Counted from the first letter of the stretch, positions 7,208 through 14,516 are shown. The stretch is 17,244 nucleotides of DNA from F1-60-MAGs104 sp964355975 (GCA_964355975.1 CAYHFW010000041.1:1-17244); one strand, 5' to 3'. Notes: a model not told the origin generated them from the sequence alone. Made by a program: numbers and translations.

Positions 7208-7570
7208 ATGGATATCTGCACACAAAAAAGAACTCGTCGCTCGCGTCGCCGCAAGGGACTTCGCAAGACACTTCGCGGAACGCCAGTGCGTCCACGTCTG
7301 GCTGTCTTCCGCTCACCGCGCCACATCTATGTTCAGGTCATCGATGATCTGGCAGGTCGCACCCTCGCTGCGGCCTCATCGCTCGATGTCGAATTGAGCG
7401 GAAAGGTCGGCGGAAATGCAGATGCTGCATCCGTCGTCGGCCGTGCGGTTGCTGAACGTGCGATCAAGGCTGGAGTCGAACAAGTCGTGTTCGATCGCGG
7501 CGGATATCGCTACCACGGACGGATCAAGGCGCTTGCAGATGCGGCGCGCGAAGCAGGACTCAAATTCTGA
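7208..7570 (+). CDS. rplR: Large-subunit ribosomal protein L18
   Basis: L18 (120 aa) binds 5S rRNA and mediates its attachment to the 50S. The basic N-terminus (KRTRRSRRRKGLRKTLRGT) followed by PVRPRLAVFRSPRHIYVQVIDD is diagnostic, and the C-terminal VVFDRGGYRYHGRIKALADAAREAGLKF is almost the consensus ending. AAAGGA lies upstream of the ATG. The following spacer to rpsE is longer than its neighbours. Confidence 0.97.
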   Translation: MDICTQKRTRRSRRRKGLRKTLRGTPVRPRLAVFRSPRHIYVQVIDDLAGRTLAAASSLDVELSGKVGGNADAASVVGRAVAERAIKAGVEQVVFDRGGYRYHGRIKALADAAREAGLKF

Positions 7571-7636
7571 AACATTCTTGACATTTTTGACATGAGGCAC
7601 ACTCGCTCGCGCGAGTGAATTCTTGAGACTACAAAC
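7571..7636 (+). promoter_or_regulatory. rplR-rpsE spacer with TTGACAT repeat and hairpin
   Basis: This 66-base gap holds two TTGACAT copies (7578-7584 and 7587-7593), each with a consensus-like -35 hexamer, and then a perfect 7-bp inverted repeat CACTCGC/GCGAGTG with a four-base loop at 7600-7617. No good -10 box lies 16-18 bases after either hexamer, and no T-run follows the hairpin. It could be an internal control point or just a spacer. Confidence 0.3.
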
Positions 7637-8422
7637 ATGAACGATAACTTTGGTGATGACAGCGGCGTCGATGCAACAACGGTCAAGGTGTTTCGCACCT
7701 CCTCAACGGTGGCAGGTGGCCGTCGATTCAGCTTCGGCGCGCTCGTCGTCGTAGGCGACCGACATGGCAAGGTTGGAGTTGGGTATGCCAAGAGCAACCA
7801 AGTTCCAACGAGCGTTGAGAAGGCAACACGTGAAGGCAAGCGCAAGCTGCGCGGGTATCCGCTGCAGGGTCGCACGCTTCCGCATTCGGTTGAGGGTCGC
7901 TTCGGCGCATCTTCCGTGCGGTTGGTTCCCGCGAGCCCAGGAACTGGCGTTATCGCAGGGGCATCCGTTCGTGCGGTTCTCGACATGCTCGGCGTTCAGG
8001 ATTGCCTCACGAAGGCATATGGATCGACCAATGTCAAGAACCTCGTCAAGGCCACATTCGCAGCCCTCGATTCGCTTCGCACACGCGAACGCGTTGAACA
8101 ACTTCGCGGCGTGACCCTCGGAACGACAACTGTTGAAGATGCAATCGCACGAGGTATCGCTGCGATGCCATCCCAACGCTCTGGCGAACGCGCAGCAGCT
8201 CCAGTCAACACAGTCGGCGACGAGCGTCGTCGCGGTGGTGGCGGTGGACGTCCAGGCGGCGGCGGCGGACGTGGATTCGGCGGCGGCGGCGGCGGCGGTG
8301 GCCGACCACGCTCAGACGACGGCGGACGACCTTTCACCCCAGCAGCACCAGTCACAACAGCACCAGCATCCGATGCGCCTGCGAGCCCATCCGACGCTTC
8401 GAGTTCAGCAGTTCAGTCTTGA
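7637..8422 (+). CDS. rpsE: Small-subunit ribosomal protein S5 with long Gly/Arg-rich tail
   Basis: S5 contributes to decoding fidelity and the mRNA entry tunnel. Residues about 15-170 are a normal S5: KVFRTSSTVAGGRRFSFGAL, the VGDRHGKVGVGYAKSNQVP double-stranded RNA-binding-like domain, and the C-terminal VRLVPASPGTGVIAGASVRAVLDMLGV. Residues 172-261 are an extension: a basic linker, an RGG/GGGG-rich segment at about 197-225, and then an Ala/Pro/Ser/Thr-rich end. E. coli S5 has 167 residues. The core Shine-Dalgarno is weak. The DNA of the glycine run is a GGC-repeat tract around 8262-8301, prone to length change but in frame. Confidence 0.95.
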   Translation: MNDNFGDDSGVDATTVKVFRTSSTVAGGRRFSFGALVVVGDRHGKVGVGYAKSNQVPTSVEKATREGKRKLRGYPLQGRTLPHSVEGRFGASSVRLVPASPGTGVIAGASVRAVLDMLGVQDCLTKAYGSTNVKNLVKATFAALDSLRTRERVEQLRGVTLGTTTVEDAIARGIAAMPSQRSGERAAAPVNTVGDERRRGGGGGRPGGGGGRGFGGGGGGGGRPRSDDGGRPFTPAAPVTTAPASDAPASPSDASSSAVQS

Positions 8423-8458
8423 GTCAGTTTTCAGTCTATTGATTAGGAGTAATGAGCC

Positions 8459-9037
8459 ATGATGATCCATGATGTCACCGCCAAGGTTGGAAAGCACAAG
8501 TTGCGCATGCGCGTCGGTCGCGGTGAAGGCAGCGGCAAGGGCGGCACAAGCGGTCGCGGTCACAACGGTGCGAAGAGTCGCGCAGGTTGGACGAGCCGTC
8601 CCGGTTACCAAGGTGGTTCGACGCCACTCCTCCGTCGCTTTCCAAAGCGCGGGTTCTCGAACGCTGACTTCCGTGTCGATTACCACATCGTCAATGTCTC
8701 TGACCTCGCCAAGCACTTTGCAGCTGGGGCGCACGTCGACGTCGATGCATTGGCTCGCGTTGGACTCGTTCGCGATAGCAAGATGCCGCTCAAGGTGCTC
8801 GGCACCGGCGACATCGCTGTGAAGTTGAGCGTGACGGCAGACAAGTTCTCGACTCAGGCAAAGGCCAAGATCGAAGCAGCGGGTGGAAGCGTCATTCTGA
8901 CACCGCACGCAGCCAAGGTCGCTGCCCAGGAGCAGGCTGAGGCAGAAGCCGAAGCAACGAAAAAGGCGAACGCAGCGAAGCGCGCGCCAAAGGCCAAAGC
9001 TGAAGGCAAGTCTGAAGGCAAGTCAGACAGCAACTGA
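8459..9037 (+). CDS. rplO: Large-subunit ribosomal protein L15 with Ala/Lys/Glu-rich tail
   Basis: L15 (192 aa; E. coli 144) is a late-assembling 50S protein. The long basic glycine-rich arm is clear: RVGRGEGSGKGGTSGRGHNGAKSRAG, then GGSTPLLRRFPKRGF. The C-terminal domain includes VKLSVTADKFSTQAKAKIEAAGG. Residues about 152-192 are a low-complexity Ala, Glu and Lys tail. AGGAG at 8445-8449 precedes the ATG by nine bases; the next codon is also ATG. rpmD (L30), often between rpsE and rplO, is absent: only 36 bases separate the two genes. Confidence 0.96.
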   Translation: MMIHDVTAKVGKHKLRMRVGRGEGSGKGGTSGRGHNGAKSRAGWTSRPGYQGGSTPLLRRFPKRGFSNADFRVDYHIVNVSDLAKHFAAGAHVDVDALARVGLVRDSKMPLKVLGTGDIAVKLSVTADKFSTQAKAKIEAAGGSVILTPHAAKVAAQEQAEAEAEATKKANAAKRAPKAKAEGKSEGKSDSN

Positions 9038-9054
9038 TCTCACTCGAAGAACCA

Positions 9055-10467
9055 ATGCTCCAAGCATTCGCAAACATCTTCCGAATCCGCGACCTGCGCA
9101 ACAAGGTGTTTTTCACCTTGGGCGTGTTGGTCATTTACAGAATCGGTTTTTGGATTCCACTCCTCGGGGTTGATCAATCTGAACTTGCACTCGCTGCAGA
9201 GCGTGCATCAGTCGATCAAACCGGATTTGGCCGTTTGCTCGAGTACGCATCGATTTTCTCGGGTGGATCGCTTCAGCAGTCGACCATCTTCGGTCTTGGC
9301 ATCATGCCGTACATCACGGCAAGCATCATCTTTCAACTCTTGCAAGCAGTCGTTCCAGCTCTGCAGGACCTGAAGAAAGAGGGGATGTCGGGCCAGACCA
9401 AGATCATGGAGTGGACGCGGTATGCGACTGTTGGACTCTGCCTCTTGCAGGGTCTGATGTGGCTCGGATTCTTGCGCACTCAGAACCTTGTGCAGCCACA
9501 GTTTCAGGTCGGTGGCGGCTTGGTGATCTTCTATCTCGCTGGCATCTCTGGATTGACCGCAGGAAGCCTCTTCCTGATGTGGTTGGGCGAGCAAGTCGAC
9601 AAGTACGGCATCGGCAACGGCGTTTCGATCATTCTGACCGCAGGAATTCTCTCGCGCATGCCAAGCGCTGCGACGTGGATCATCGAGAACTTCGACGCGA
9701 GCGTGCAGGGTGGCGATTCGAAGATTGGGGTGGTCGGACTGGCGATTCTTCTCGCTGGATTCCTTTTCGTTGTCGGCGGTGCAATCATCATTACCGTTGC
9801 GCAGCGTCGGATTCCGATTCAACAAGCAAAGCACACACGCGGTCGCAAGGTGTACGGAGGTCAGAAGCACTATCTGCCACTGCGCATCAACCACGCTGGC
9901 GTCATGCCGATCATCTTTGCAAGCACGCTCATGATGTTTCCGGCATCGGGCTTTGCGTGGATCGCATCACGGGCTGCCGCCGCAGACGCATCTTCGACGT
10001 GGTCGAGCATCACGAGCTTCATCGCACAGAATCTTCAGATCGGCGCGTACCCATACGTGCTCGTCGAGATCGTGCTGATTTACTTCTTCTCATACTTCTG
10101 GACAACCGTGCAGCTTTCGCCGACTGACATGTCGAAGCAATTGCGCGAGCACGGTTCATTCATCCCCGGGCTTCGTCCTGGACCCCGCACTGCGGAGTAC
10201 CTCGAGACTGTGATCTCACGCATCACCTATGTCGGCGCTGGCGCCTTGGCGTTGATCGCGATCATCCCGACGATTGTCAGTGACCAACTTGGAATCCCAT
10301 TCTTTGTCGCGCAGTTTCTGGGCGGCACAGGACTGCTCATCGTCGTCAGCGTCGCACTTGATTTGGTGCAACGCATCGAAGCAAACTTGCTGATGCGCAA
10401 CTATTCAGGATTCCTCTCGACAGGAACAAGTGAGTCGGGCCCTCGCATTCGATCGGCTCGAGGCTAA
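9055..10467 (+). CDS. secY: Protein translocase channel subunit SecY
   Basis: SecY (470 aa) is the ten-helix pore of the SecYEG translocon in the inner membrane. Hydrophobic segments fall at about 19-38, 78-102, 123-140, 154-176, 188-210, 223-248, 282-304, 331-353, 390-408 and 412-432, with the plug region around 64-74. Signature stretches are FGLGIMPYITASIIFQLL (residues 79-96), DKYGIGNGVSIIL and the cytoplasmic loop IPGLRPGPRTAEYL, whose arginine is important for SecA/ribosome coupling. Length is slightly above E. coli (443). adk, which often follows secY, is not here; a methionine aminopeptidase gene follows directly. Confidence 0.97.
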   Translation: MLQAFANIFRIRDLRNKVFFTLGVLVIYRIGFWIPLLGVDQSELALAAERASVDQTGFGRLLEYASIFSGGSLQQSTIFGLGIMPYITASIIFQLLQAVVPALQDLKKEGMSGQTKIMEWTRYATVGLCLLQGLMWLGFLRTQNLVQPQFQVGGGLVIFYLAGISGLTAGSLFLMWLGEQVDKYGIGNGVSIILTAGILSRMPSAATWIIENFDASVQGGDSKIGVVGLAILLAGFLFVVGGAIIITVAQRRIPIQQAKHTRGRKVYGGQKHYLPLRINHAGVMPIIFASTLMMFPASGFAWIASRAAAADASSTWSSITSFIAQNLQIGAYPYVLVEIVLIYFFSYFWTTVQLSPTDMSKQLREHGSFIPGLRPGPRTAEYLETVISRITYVGAGALALIAIIPTIVSDQLGIPFFVAQFLGGTGLLIVVSVALDLVQRIEANLLMRNYSGFLSTGTSESGPRIRSARG

Positions 10468-10471
10468 TTCG

Positions 10472-11494
10472 ATGGTGACCTTTCGAACGACTTCAGACGA
10501 GATTCTGACCACCGCCGACACTCGGCGTGGCGGAGTGGTCGCCACGGTGCGCCTCGATGCGCCTGTGCGTCGCCCACGCGTTGGCGGTGGACGCCAAGTC
10601 GAACTTCGCATGCCACAAGAGATCGACGCGATTCGCGCGAGCGCACTGATTGCACGCGCGGCGGTCGATGCTGCACTGCGCTGCGCGGTGGTGGGCGCAC
10701 TGCCATCTTCGCTCGCTGCGGTTGTTGCCGGCGTGATCGCCGCAGAACGTGCCGAGAGCGTCATTCAAAGTCCGTCGTTCGACGAACTCGATGCAGATGG
10801 ACGCACTTTTCCAGCGGCCTGCTGCATTGCAGTGAATGATCGCTTGATTCATGCTGTTCCGACAGACGTGCCATTGTGCGATGGTGATGTTGTGACCGTC
10901 GATGTTGCAGTTCGTTTGCGCGGATGGTGTGCGGATGTCGCCGACTGCGTGGTTGTTGGCACAGGCTCATGCGAACGACATGCGATGATCAGTGGTTGTC
11001 ATGAAATGCTCGATGTCGCGGTTGCTCTGATCGCTCCAGGCGTTCGTTGGTCGCGCGTTGCGCGTGCGATGCAGGATGTTGCCGAAGCGCGGAGCTTGGG
11101 ATTGATCACCGGATACGCGGGCCATGGCGTCGGACGTGCGTTGCACGAGGCACCTGTCGCCCCATGCGCGCTCGACAGCACATTCGAAGCACGCGGCGAC
11201 TTCACGATTCTCCCCGACATGGTGTTGTCCGTTGAGCCGACCGTGGTTCAACATCCAGATGGCATTCGCTCGGTCGACGCAGATGGATTCGCCATCGGAG
11301 TGCGTCTCGTCTCATGCGAAGATGGATGGACGATGCGAACTGAGTCTGGCGCTGCGGGCTGCTCGGTTGAGCGCACAGTTGTCGTCACACGATCAGGGTG
11401 CGAGATGCTTGACGAGGCGCGCGTCTCGGTCTCGATGCCAATGAATCACGCGTGCCATGCGGGTGTCGCATGTCATGCATCCCACGAAATGTGA
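10472..11494 (+). CDS. map: Type I-like methionine aminopeptidase with Cys/His-rich C-terminal tail
   Basis: Methionine aminopeptidases remove the initiator Met using two active-site metals. The ligand set is intact: H127 (IHAVP), D144 and D155 (VTVDVAV and CADVAD, 11 residues apart as in E. coli), H218 (GHGVGRALHEAP), E255 (LSVEPTV) and E300 (VERTVVV); H225 is the second histidine of the HEAP motif. The 340-aa protein is longer than E. coli Map (264), with about 45 extra N-terminal residues and a Cys-rich body. The last 16 residues contain C and H in an HxCHxxxxCHxxH arrangement. I chose ATG 10472, which has GAGG eight bases upstream; a GTG at 10430 would overlap secY by 38 bases. Confidence 0.88.
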   Translation: MVTFRTTSDEILTTADTRRGGVVATVRLDAPVRRPRVGGGRQVELRMPQEIDAIRASALIARAAVDAALRCAVVGALPSSLAAVVAGVIAAERAESVIQSPSFDELDADGRTFPAACCIAVNDRLIHAVPTDVPLCDGDVVTVDVAVRLRGWCADVADCVVVGTGSCERHAMISGCHEMLDVAVALIAPGVRWSRVARAMQDVAEARSLGLITGYAGHGVGRALHEAPVAPCALDSTFEARGDFTILPDMVLSVEPTVVQHPDGIRSVDADGFAIGVRLVSCEDGWTMRTESGAAGCSVERTVVVTRSGCEMLDEARVSVSMPMNHACHAGVACHASHEM

Positions 11495-11507
11495 ATCAAA
11501 GGAGTTC

Positions 11508-11723
11508 ATGGCCAAAGAAGAAAAGATCACACTTGAAGCTGAAGTCACCGAAGCGCTGCCCGATGCGATGTTTCGCGTGAAACTTCAAAATGGCCAGGAG
11601 ATTCTGGCGTATGTCAGCGGCAAGATGCGAAAGTTCTTCATCCGAATTCTCCCAGGCGACCAAGTCACGATTGAGATGAGCCCATACGACATGACCAAGG
11701 GCCGCATCACATTCCGACGATAA
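11508..11723 (+). CDS. infA: Translation initiation factor IF-1
   Basis: IF-1 (71 aa) is an OB-fold protein that occupies the 30S A site during initiation and stimulates IF-2 and IF-3. The sequence is close to consensus: MAKEEKITLEAEVTEALP, then MFRVKLQNGQEILAYVSGKMRK and the ending TPYD-like SPYDMTKGRITFRR. The frame is open back to 11457 within map, but the first 17 residues have no IF-1 character, and AAAGGAG lies just before the ATG at 11508. Its place between map and rpmJ is the usual one. Confidence 0.97.
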   Translation: MAKEEKITLEAEVTEALPDAMFRVKLQNGQEILAYVSGKMRKFFIRILPGDQVTIEMSPYDMTKGRITFRR

Positions 11724-11772
11724 GCATTGCAGTTTCTTTTTCAAAGTTTGTTTCAAGATCACGGAGTCACTC

Positions 11773-11889
11773 ATGAAAGTTCGAAGCAGTATCAAGCGCC
11801 GCACACTCGATTGTCAGATTGTTGTCCGCAAGGGCAAGCGCTTTGTCATTAACAAGAAAAACCCTCGGCTGAAGCAGCGACAGGGCTGA
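11773..11889 (+). CDS. rpmJ: Large-subunit ribosomal protein L36, zinc-ligand-poor form
   Basis: L36 (38 aa) is the smallest 50S protein and binds 23S rRNA. The start MKVRSSIK and the ending KQRQG are consensus. In the zinc type the ligands are C11, C14, C27 and H33; here these positions are T11, C14, N27 and L33, so only one remains. The middle segment DCQIVVRKGKRFVI resembles the cysteine-poor L36 paralogues. The length is unchanged and the reading frame intact. GGAG precedes the ATG by about seven bases. Confidence 0.95.
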   Translation: MKVRSSIKRRTLDCQIVVRKGKRFVINKKNPRLKQRQG

Positions 11890-11909
11890 GCCACCATCGG
11901 AGCCAAACT

Positions 11910-12287
11910 ATGCCACGTATTGCCGGTATCGACATTCCTGACAAAAAGAAGATCCTCTATTCACTTCAGTACATCCACGGAATTGGTCCAAAGGGCGCTG
12001 CTGCGATCCTGATCAAGACTGGGATCGATCCTGATCGCCGCACGCACACGCTCGGCGACCAAGAGCTCGCGGCGATCTCGAAGGAGATCGACGACAGTTA
12101 CATCGTTGAAGGTGCATTGCGCCGCCAGGTCACGCAAGACATTCAACGTCTCAAGGACATTCATGCATATCGCGGCGAGCGTCATCGTCGCTCGCTGCCA
12201 TGCCGTGGCCAGCGCACCCGTACAAACGCTCGCACACGCAAGGGCAAGAAGAAGACCGTGGCCGGTAAGAAGGGCGTGAACGGTTAA
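11910..12287 (+). CDS. rpsM: Small-subunit ribosomal protein S13
   Basis: S13 (125 aa) lies at the 30S head, contacts P-site tRNA through its C-terminal tail and forms bridges with the 50S. PRIAGIDIPDKKKILYSLQYIHGIG at the N-terminus and the C-terminal RGERHRRSLPCRGQRTRTNARTRKG are almost invariant in the family. The final basic residues KKKTVAGKK are typical. GGAG lies ahead of the ATG. It starts the alpha-operon part of the cluster. Confidence 0.98.
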   Translation: MPRIAGIDIPDKKKILYSLQYIHGIGPKGAAAILIKTGIDPDRRTHTLGDQELAAISKEIDDSYIVEGALRRQVTQDIQRLKDIHAYRGERHRRSLPCRGQRTRTNARTRKGKKKTVAGKKGVNG

Positions 12288-12314
12288 TCCGCGAATCGCT
12301 ACGAGAAAAACACT

Positions 12315-12689
12315 ATGTCGAAGAAACCAAAGATTCGCAAGAACGTCATCAAGGGCATCGTGAATGTGAGCGCCACATTCAATAACACGATCGTCACCAT
12401 CACCGACACCAACGGCGAGACCATTTGCTGGGACTCTGCTGGAAGCGTCGGATTCAAGGGTGCACGCAAGAGCACACCATTCGCCGCGAGTCGCGCAAGT
12501 GAACGTGCAGCTGGCAAGGCACGCCGCGTTGGAATGCGTGAGGTCGAAGTTCGGGTTCGTGGAGCAGGTCCAGGTCGTGAATCGGCCGTGACTGCTCTGC
12601 AAGCGAACGGTCTCAAGGTGTTGTCGATCGAAGATCAGACACCACTGCCATTCAATGGATGTCGTTCGCCCAAGAAGCGTCGCGTCTAA
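12315..12689 (+). CDS. rpsK: Small-subunit ribosomal protein S11
   Basis: S11 (124 aa) lines the 30S platform near the mRNA exit (E site). GIVNVSATFNNTIVTITDTNG, the GFKGARKSTPFAASRASE block and the end NGCRSPKKRRV identify it. The Asn-Gly pair in the C-terminal motif is the position that forms isoaspartate in other bacteria. The usual neighbour rpsD (S4) does not follow; a 130-base spacer leads to rpoA. The ribosome binding site is weak (GAGAAA). Confidence 0.97.
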   Translation: MSKKPKIRKNVIKGIVNVSATFNNTIVTITDTNGETICWDSAGSVGFKGARKSTPFAASRASERAAGKARRVGMREVEVRVRGAGPGRESAVTALQANGLKVLSIEDQTPLPFNGCRSPKKRRV

Positions 12690-12819
12690 GATCAGGAATT
12701 ATCGTTTCGCCTGGTCCCAGAGAAGGGGTCGCAAACCGCCCAGCAGGGCTTTGCGGCATCCGATGGGGGCTCGGCTCGTTCGGTTCATTTGGACAACTGC
12801 TGGTTAGGAGATTTGAATC
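12690..12819 (+). promoter_or_regulatory. Structured spacer between rpsK and rpoA with a long hairpin
   Basis: This 130-base region sits where rpsD often lies and contains no gene. Its main element is a strong hairpin at 12728-12757: GTCGCAAA, a two-base bulge CC, GCCC, loop AGCA, then GGGC and TTTGCGGC, giving 12 pairs including one G-U. There is no following T-run, so it does not look like an intrinsic terminator. AGGAG at the end is the rpoA ribosome binding site. A role as an RNA control element for rpoA and rplQ, or as a processing site, is inferred. Confidence 0.5.
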
Positions 12820-13821
12820 ATGCATATTCGCTGGAGAGGTCTTGAACTACCTGGTCGTGTAACCGCCGACAAGAGCAGCCTGAGTTCGACGTTCGGTCGT
12901 TTCTCTGCTGAACCATTTGAACGTGGTTTTGGAACGACGATTGGTAACAGTTTGCGCCGCATTCTGCTTTCGAGCATTGAGGGCGCTGCAGTCACCAAGT
13001 TGCAGATCGCAGGCGTCACACACGAATTCACTTCGATCCACGGCGTCGTGCAGGATGTTTCTGACATCGTGCTCAACATCAAGGGTCTCATCGTTGAAAT
13101 GGATGGCGACGAGCCAAAGACCGTTCGCATTCGCGTTGAAGGTCCATGCGATGTGACTGGCGCTTCGATCGAGAGCGACGCATCTGTTCGCATTCTGAAC
13201 CAAGACCATGTGATCTGCCGCGTGAACGAGAAGGTTCGTTTCGAAGCTGATCTCACCGTGAAGCGTGGACGCGGATATCAACCAGCCAGCGAGCAGTACA
13301 ACACAGAAGAAGATCAGTGCATTGGCGATATCCCAGTCGATGCAATTTTCACGCCTGTGCAACGCGTTCGTTATCGCGTCGAAGACACGCGCGTTGGACA
13401 GCGCACAAACTACGACCGCTTGGTGCTCGATGTGTGGACCAACGGAACTGTCACCCCAGAGATGGCGTTGGTCGAGGCTGGAAAGATCTTGCGCAAGCAC
13501 GTGAATCCATTCGTCCAATTCGACTCGGCTGGACAGGATGTTGTTGAGCAAGGGCTCACGAGTGATCCAGGTGTTGGTGAGGGCCTCGGGAACAAGCTCG
13601 CGATGACCCTGGTTGACCTGAATCTGGGTGTGCGCGCCACGAATTGCCTGCAGACCGCCGGCATCGCGACTGTGGGTGAGCTGATCACCAAGACTGAGGG
13701 TGAACTGATGGAACTTCGTTCCTTCGGCAAGACCTCACTCAATGAGATCAACGCACGTTTGCAAGAGATCGGATTGTCACTCGGCATGCAAATGCCTGAA
13801 GGTTTTTCATCCAAGGGTTGA
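12820..13821 (+). CDS. rpoA: RNA polymerase alpha subunit
   Basis: RpoA (333 aa; E. coli 329) dimerises to nucleate polymerase assembly and its C-terminal domain contacts promoter UP elements and activators. The N-terminal domain has FGRFSAEPFERGFGTTIGNSLRRILLSSIEGAAV (about residues 27-60), the dimer interface helix. The C-terminal domain begins near residue 255 and contains LNLGVRATNCLQTAGI, with the arginine used for DNA contact, and SFGKTSLNEINARLQEIGLSLGM. AGGAG lies about ten bases ahead of the ATG. The stop codon lies in the 5' arm of an 8-bp hairpin. Confidence 0.98.
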   Translation: MHIRWRGLELPGRVTADKSSLSSTFGRFSAEPFERGFGTTIGNSLRRILLSSIEGAAVTKLQIAGVTHEFTSIHGVVQDVSDIVLNIKGLIVEMDGDEPKTVRIRVEGPCDVTGASIESDASVRILNQDHVICRVNEKVRFEADLTVKRGRGYQPASEQYNTEEDQCIGDIPVDAIFTPVQRVRYRVEDTRVGQRTNYDRLVLDVWTNGTVTPEMALVEAGKILRKHVNPFVQFDSAGQDVVEQGLTSDPGVGEGLGNKLAMTLVDLNLGVRATNCLQTAGIATVGELITKTEGELMELRSFGKTSLNEINARLQEIGLSLGMQMPEGFSSKG

Positions 13822-13836
13822 GCGATCTGCTCAACC
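13816..13836 (+). other. Eight-bp hairpin spanning the rpoA stop codon
   Basis: GGTTGAGC (13816-13823) and GCTCAACC (13829-13836) are perfect complements around a GATCT loop. The TGA stop (13819-13821) is inside the 5' arm. No T-run follows. It lies 41 bases before the rplQ start and could tune the rpoA to rplQ ratio through mRNA stability or re-initiation, which is inference. Confidence 0.45.
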
Positions 13837-13877
13837 AATGGACGGACTCGGTCATCGGACCAAAGGAGTATTGAATC

Positions 13878-14495
13878 ATGAGACATCGTGTAGCTGGTAA
13901 ACAACTCTGCCTCGAAAGCGATCATCGTCGCGCGATGCTTCGCAATCTTGCTGCTGGACTCTTCGAGCATGGTGAAATCGTCACCACACTCACGAAGGCG
14001 AAAGCTGTCAAGCCATATGTGGAGCGTCTGATCACGATCGCACGCCATCGCACGCTCGCGTCGCGACGTCTGTTGCACAGCCGTCTGACCGATCGCGCTG
14101 TGTTCGCGTGGGTTGCAGATCCGAAGGTGAAAGAAGAACGCAAGCAGAGTGCCTATTGGGCGCTTCCAGCCGCAAGCGAGATTGAGTTCAATCGCTTCGG
14201 TGAATTGCGAAAGTCTCCCCGCCTGGTGCACCACCTGATGACCCGCGTTGCGCCGCTCTTCACTGATCGACCGGGTGGCTACACCCGCATCGTGAAGTTG
14301 GATCGCCGCCGCATCGGTGACGCAACCAACTTGGTGGTCTTGCAGTTGGTCGGTCGTGAAGGTGGTTCGCAAGTCTCGGGGGGAACCTCGGGACGCCGCA
14401 CAACTGCTGATCGACGATCTGCCTTTGCCGCCCAGATTCGCAAGGAATCAGGCAAGGGGGCAGCGCCTGCAGGCGGCGAAGCAGCAGCAAGCTGA
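13878..14495 (+). CDS. rplQ: Large-subunit ribosomal protein L17 with internal insertion and tail
   Basis: L17 (205 aa; E. coli 127) is near the tunnel exit on the 50S solvent side. The start MRHRVAGKQLCLESDHRRAMLRN is typical, as is the C-terminal block VAPLFTDRPGGYTRIVKLDRRRIGDATNLVVLQLV (residues 124-158). Between them, about residues 78-118 form an insertion with no equivalent in E. coli L17, including ADPKVKEERKQSAYW. After residue 160 comes a low-complexity tail rich in Gly, Ser, Arg and Ala. AAAGGAG precedes the ATG. It is the last gene of the ribosomal operon and is followed by a terminator. Confidence 0.94.
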   Translation: MRHRVAGKQLCLESDHRRAMLRNLAAGLFEHGEIVTTLTKAKAVKPYVERLITIARHRTLASRRLLHSRLTDRAVFAWVADPKVKEERKQSAYWALPAASEIEFNRFGELRKSPRLVHHLMTRVAPLFTDRPGGYTRIVKLDRRRIGDATNLVVLQLVGREGGSQVSGGTSGRRTTADRRSAFAAQIRKESGKGAAPAGGEAAAS

Positions 14496-14516
14496 GTCGC
14501 TGACGAGTTGAATTGT

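Noticed and set aside
12789..12819. An internal promoter for rpoA (TTGGAC)
   Set aside because: No matching -10 element at the right distance.
13410..14372. A 320-codon open frame on the - strand across rpoA and rplQ
   Set aside because: It is antisense to two clear genes, has no recognisable domain and its composition mirrors their codon use.
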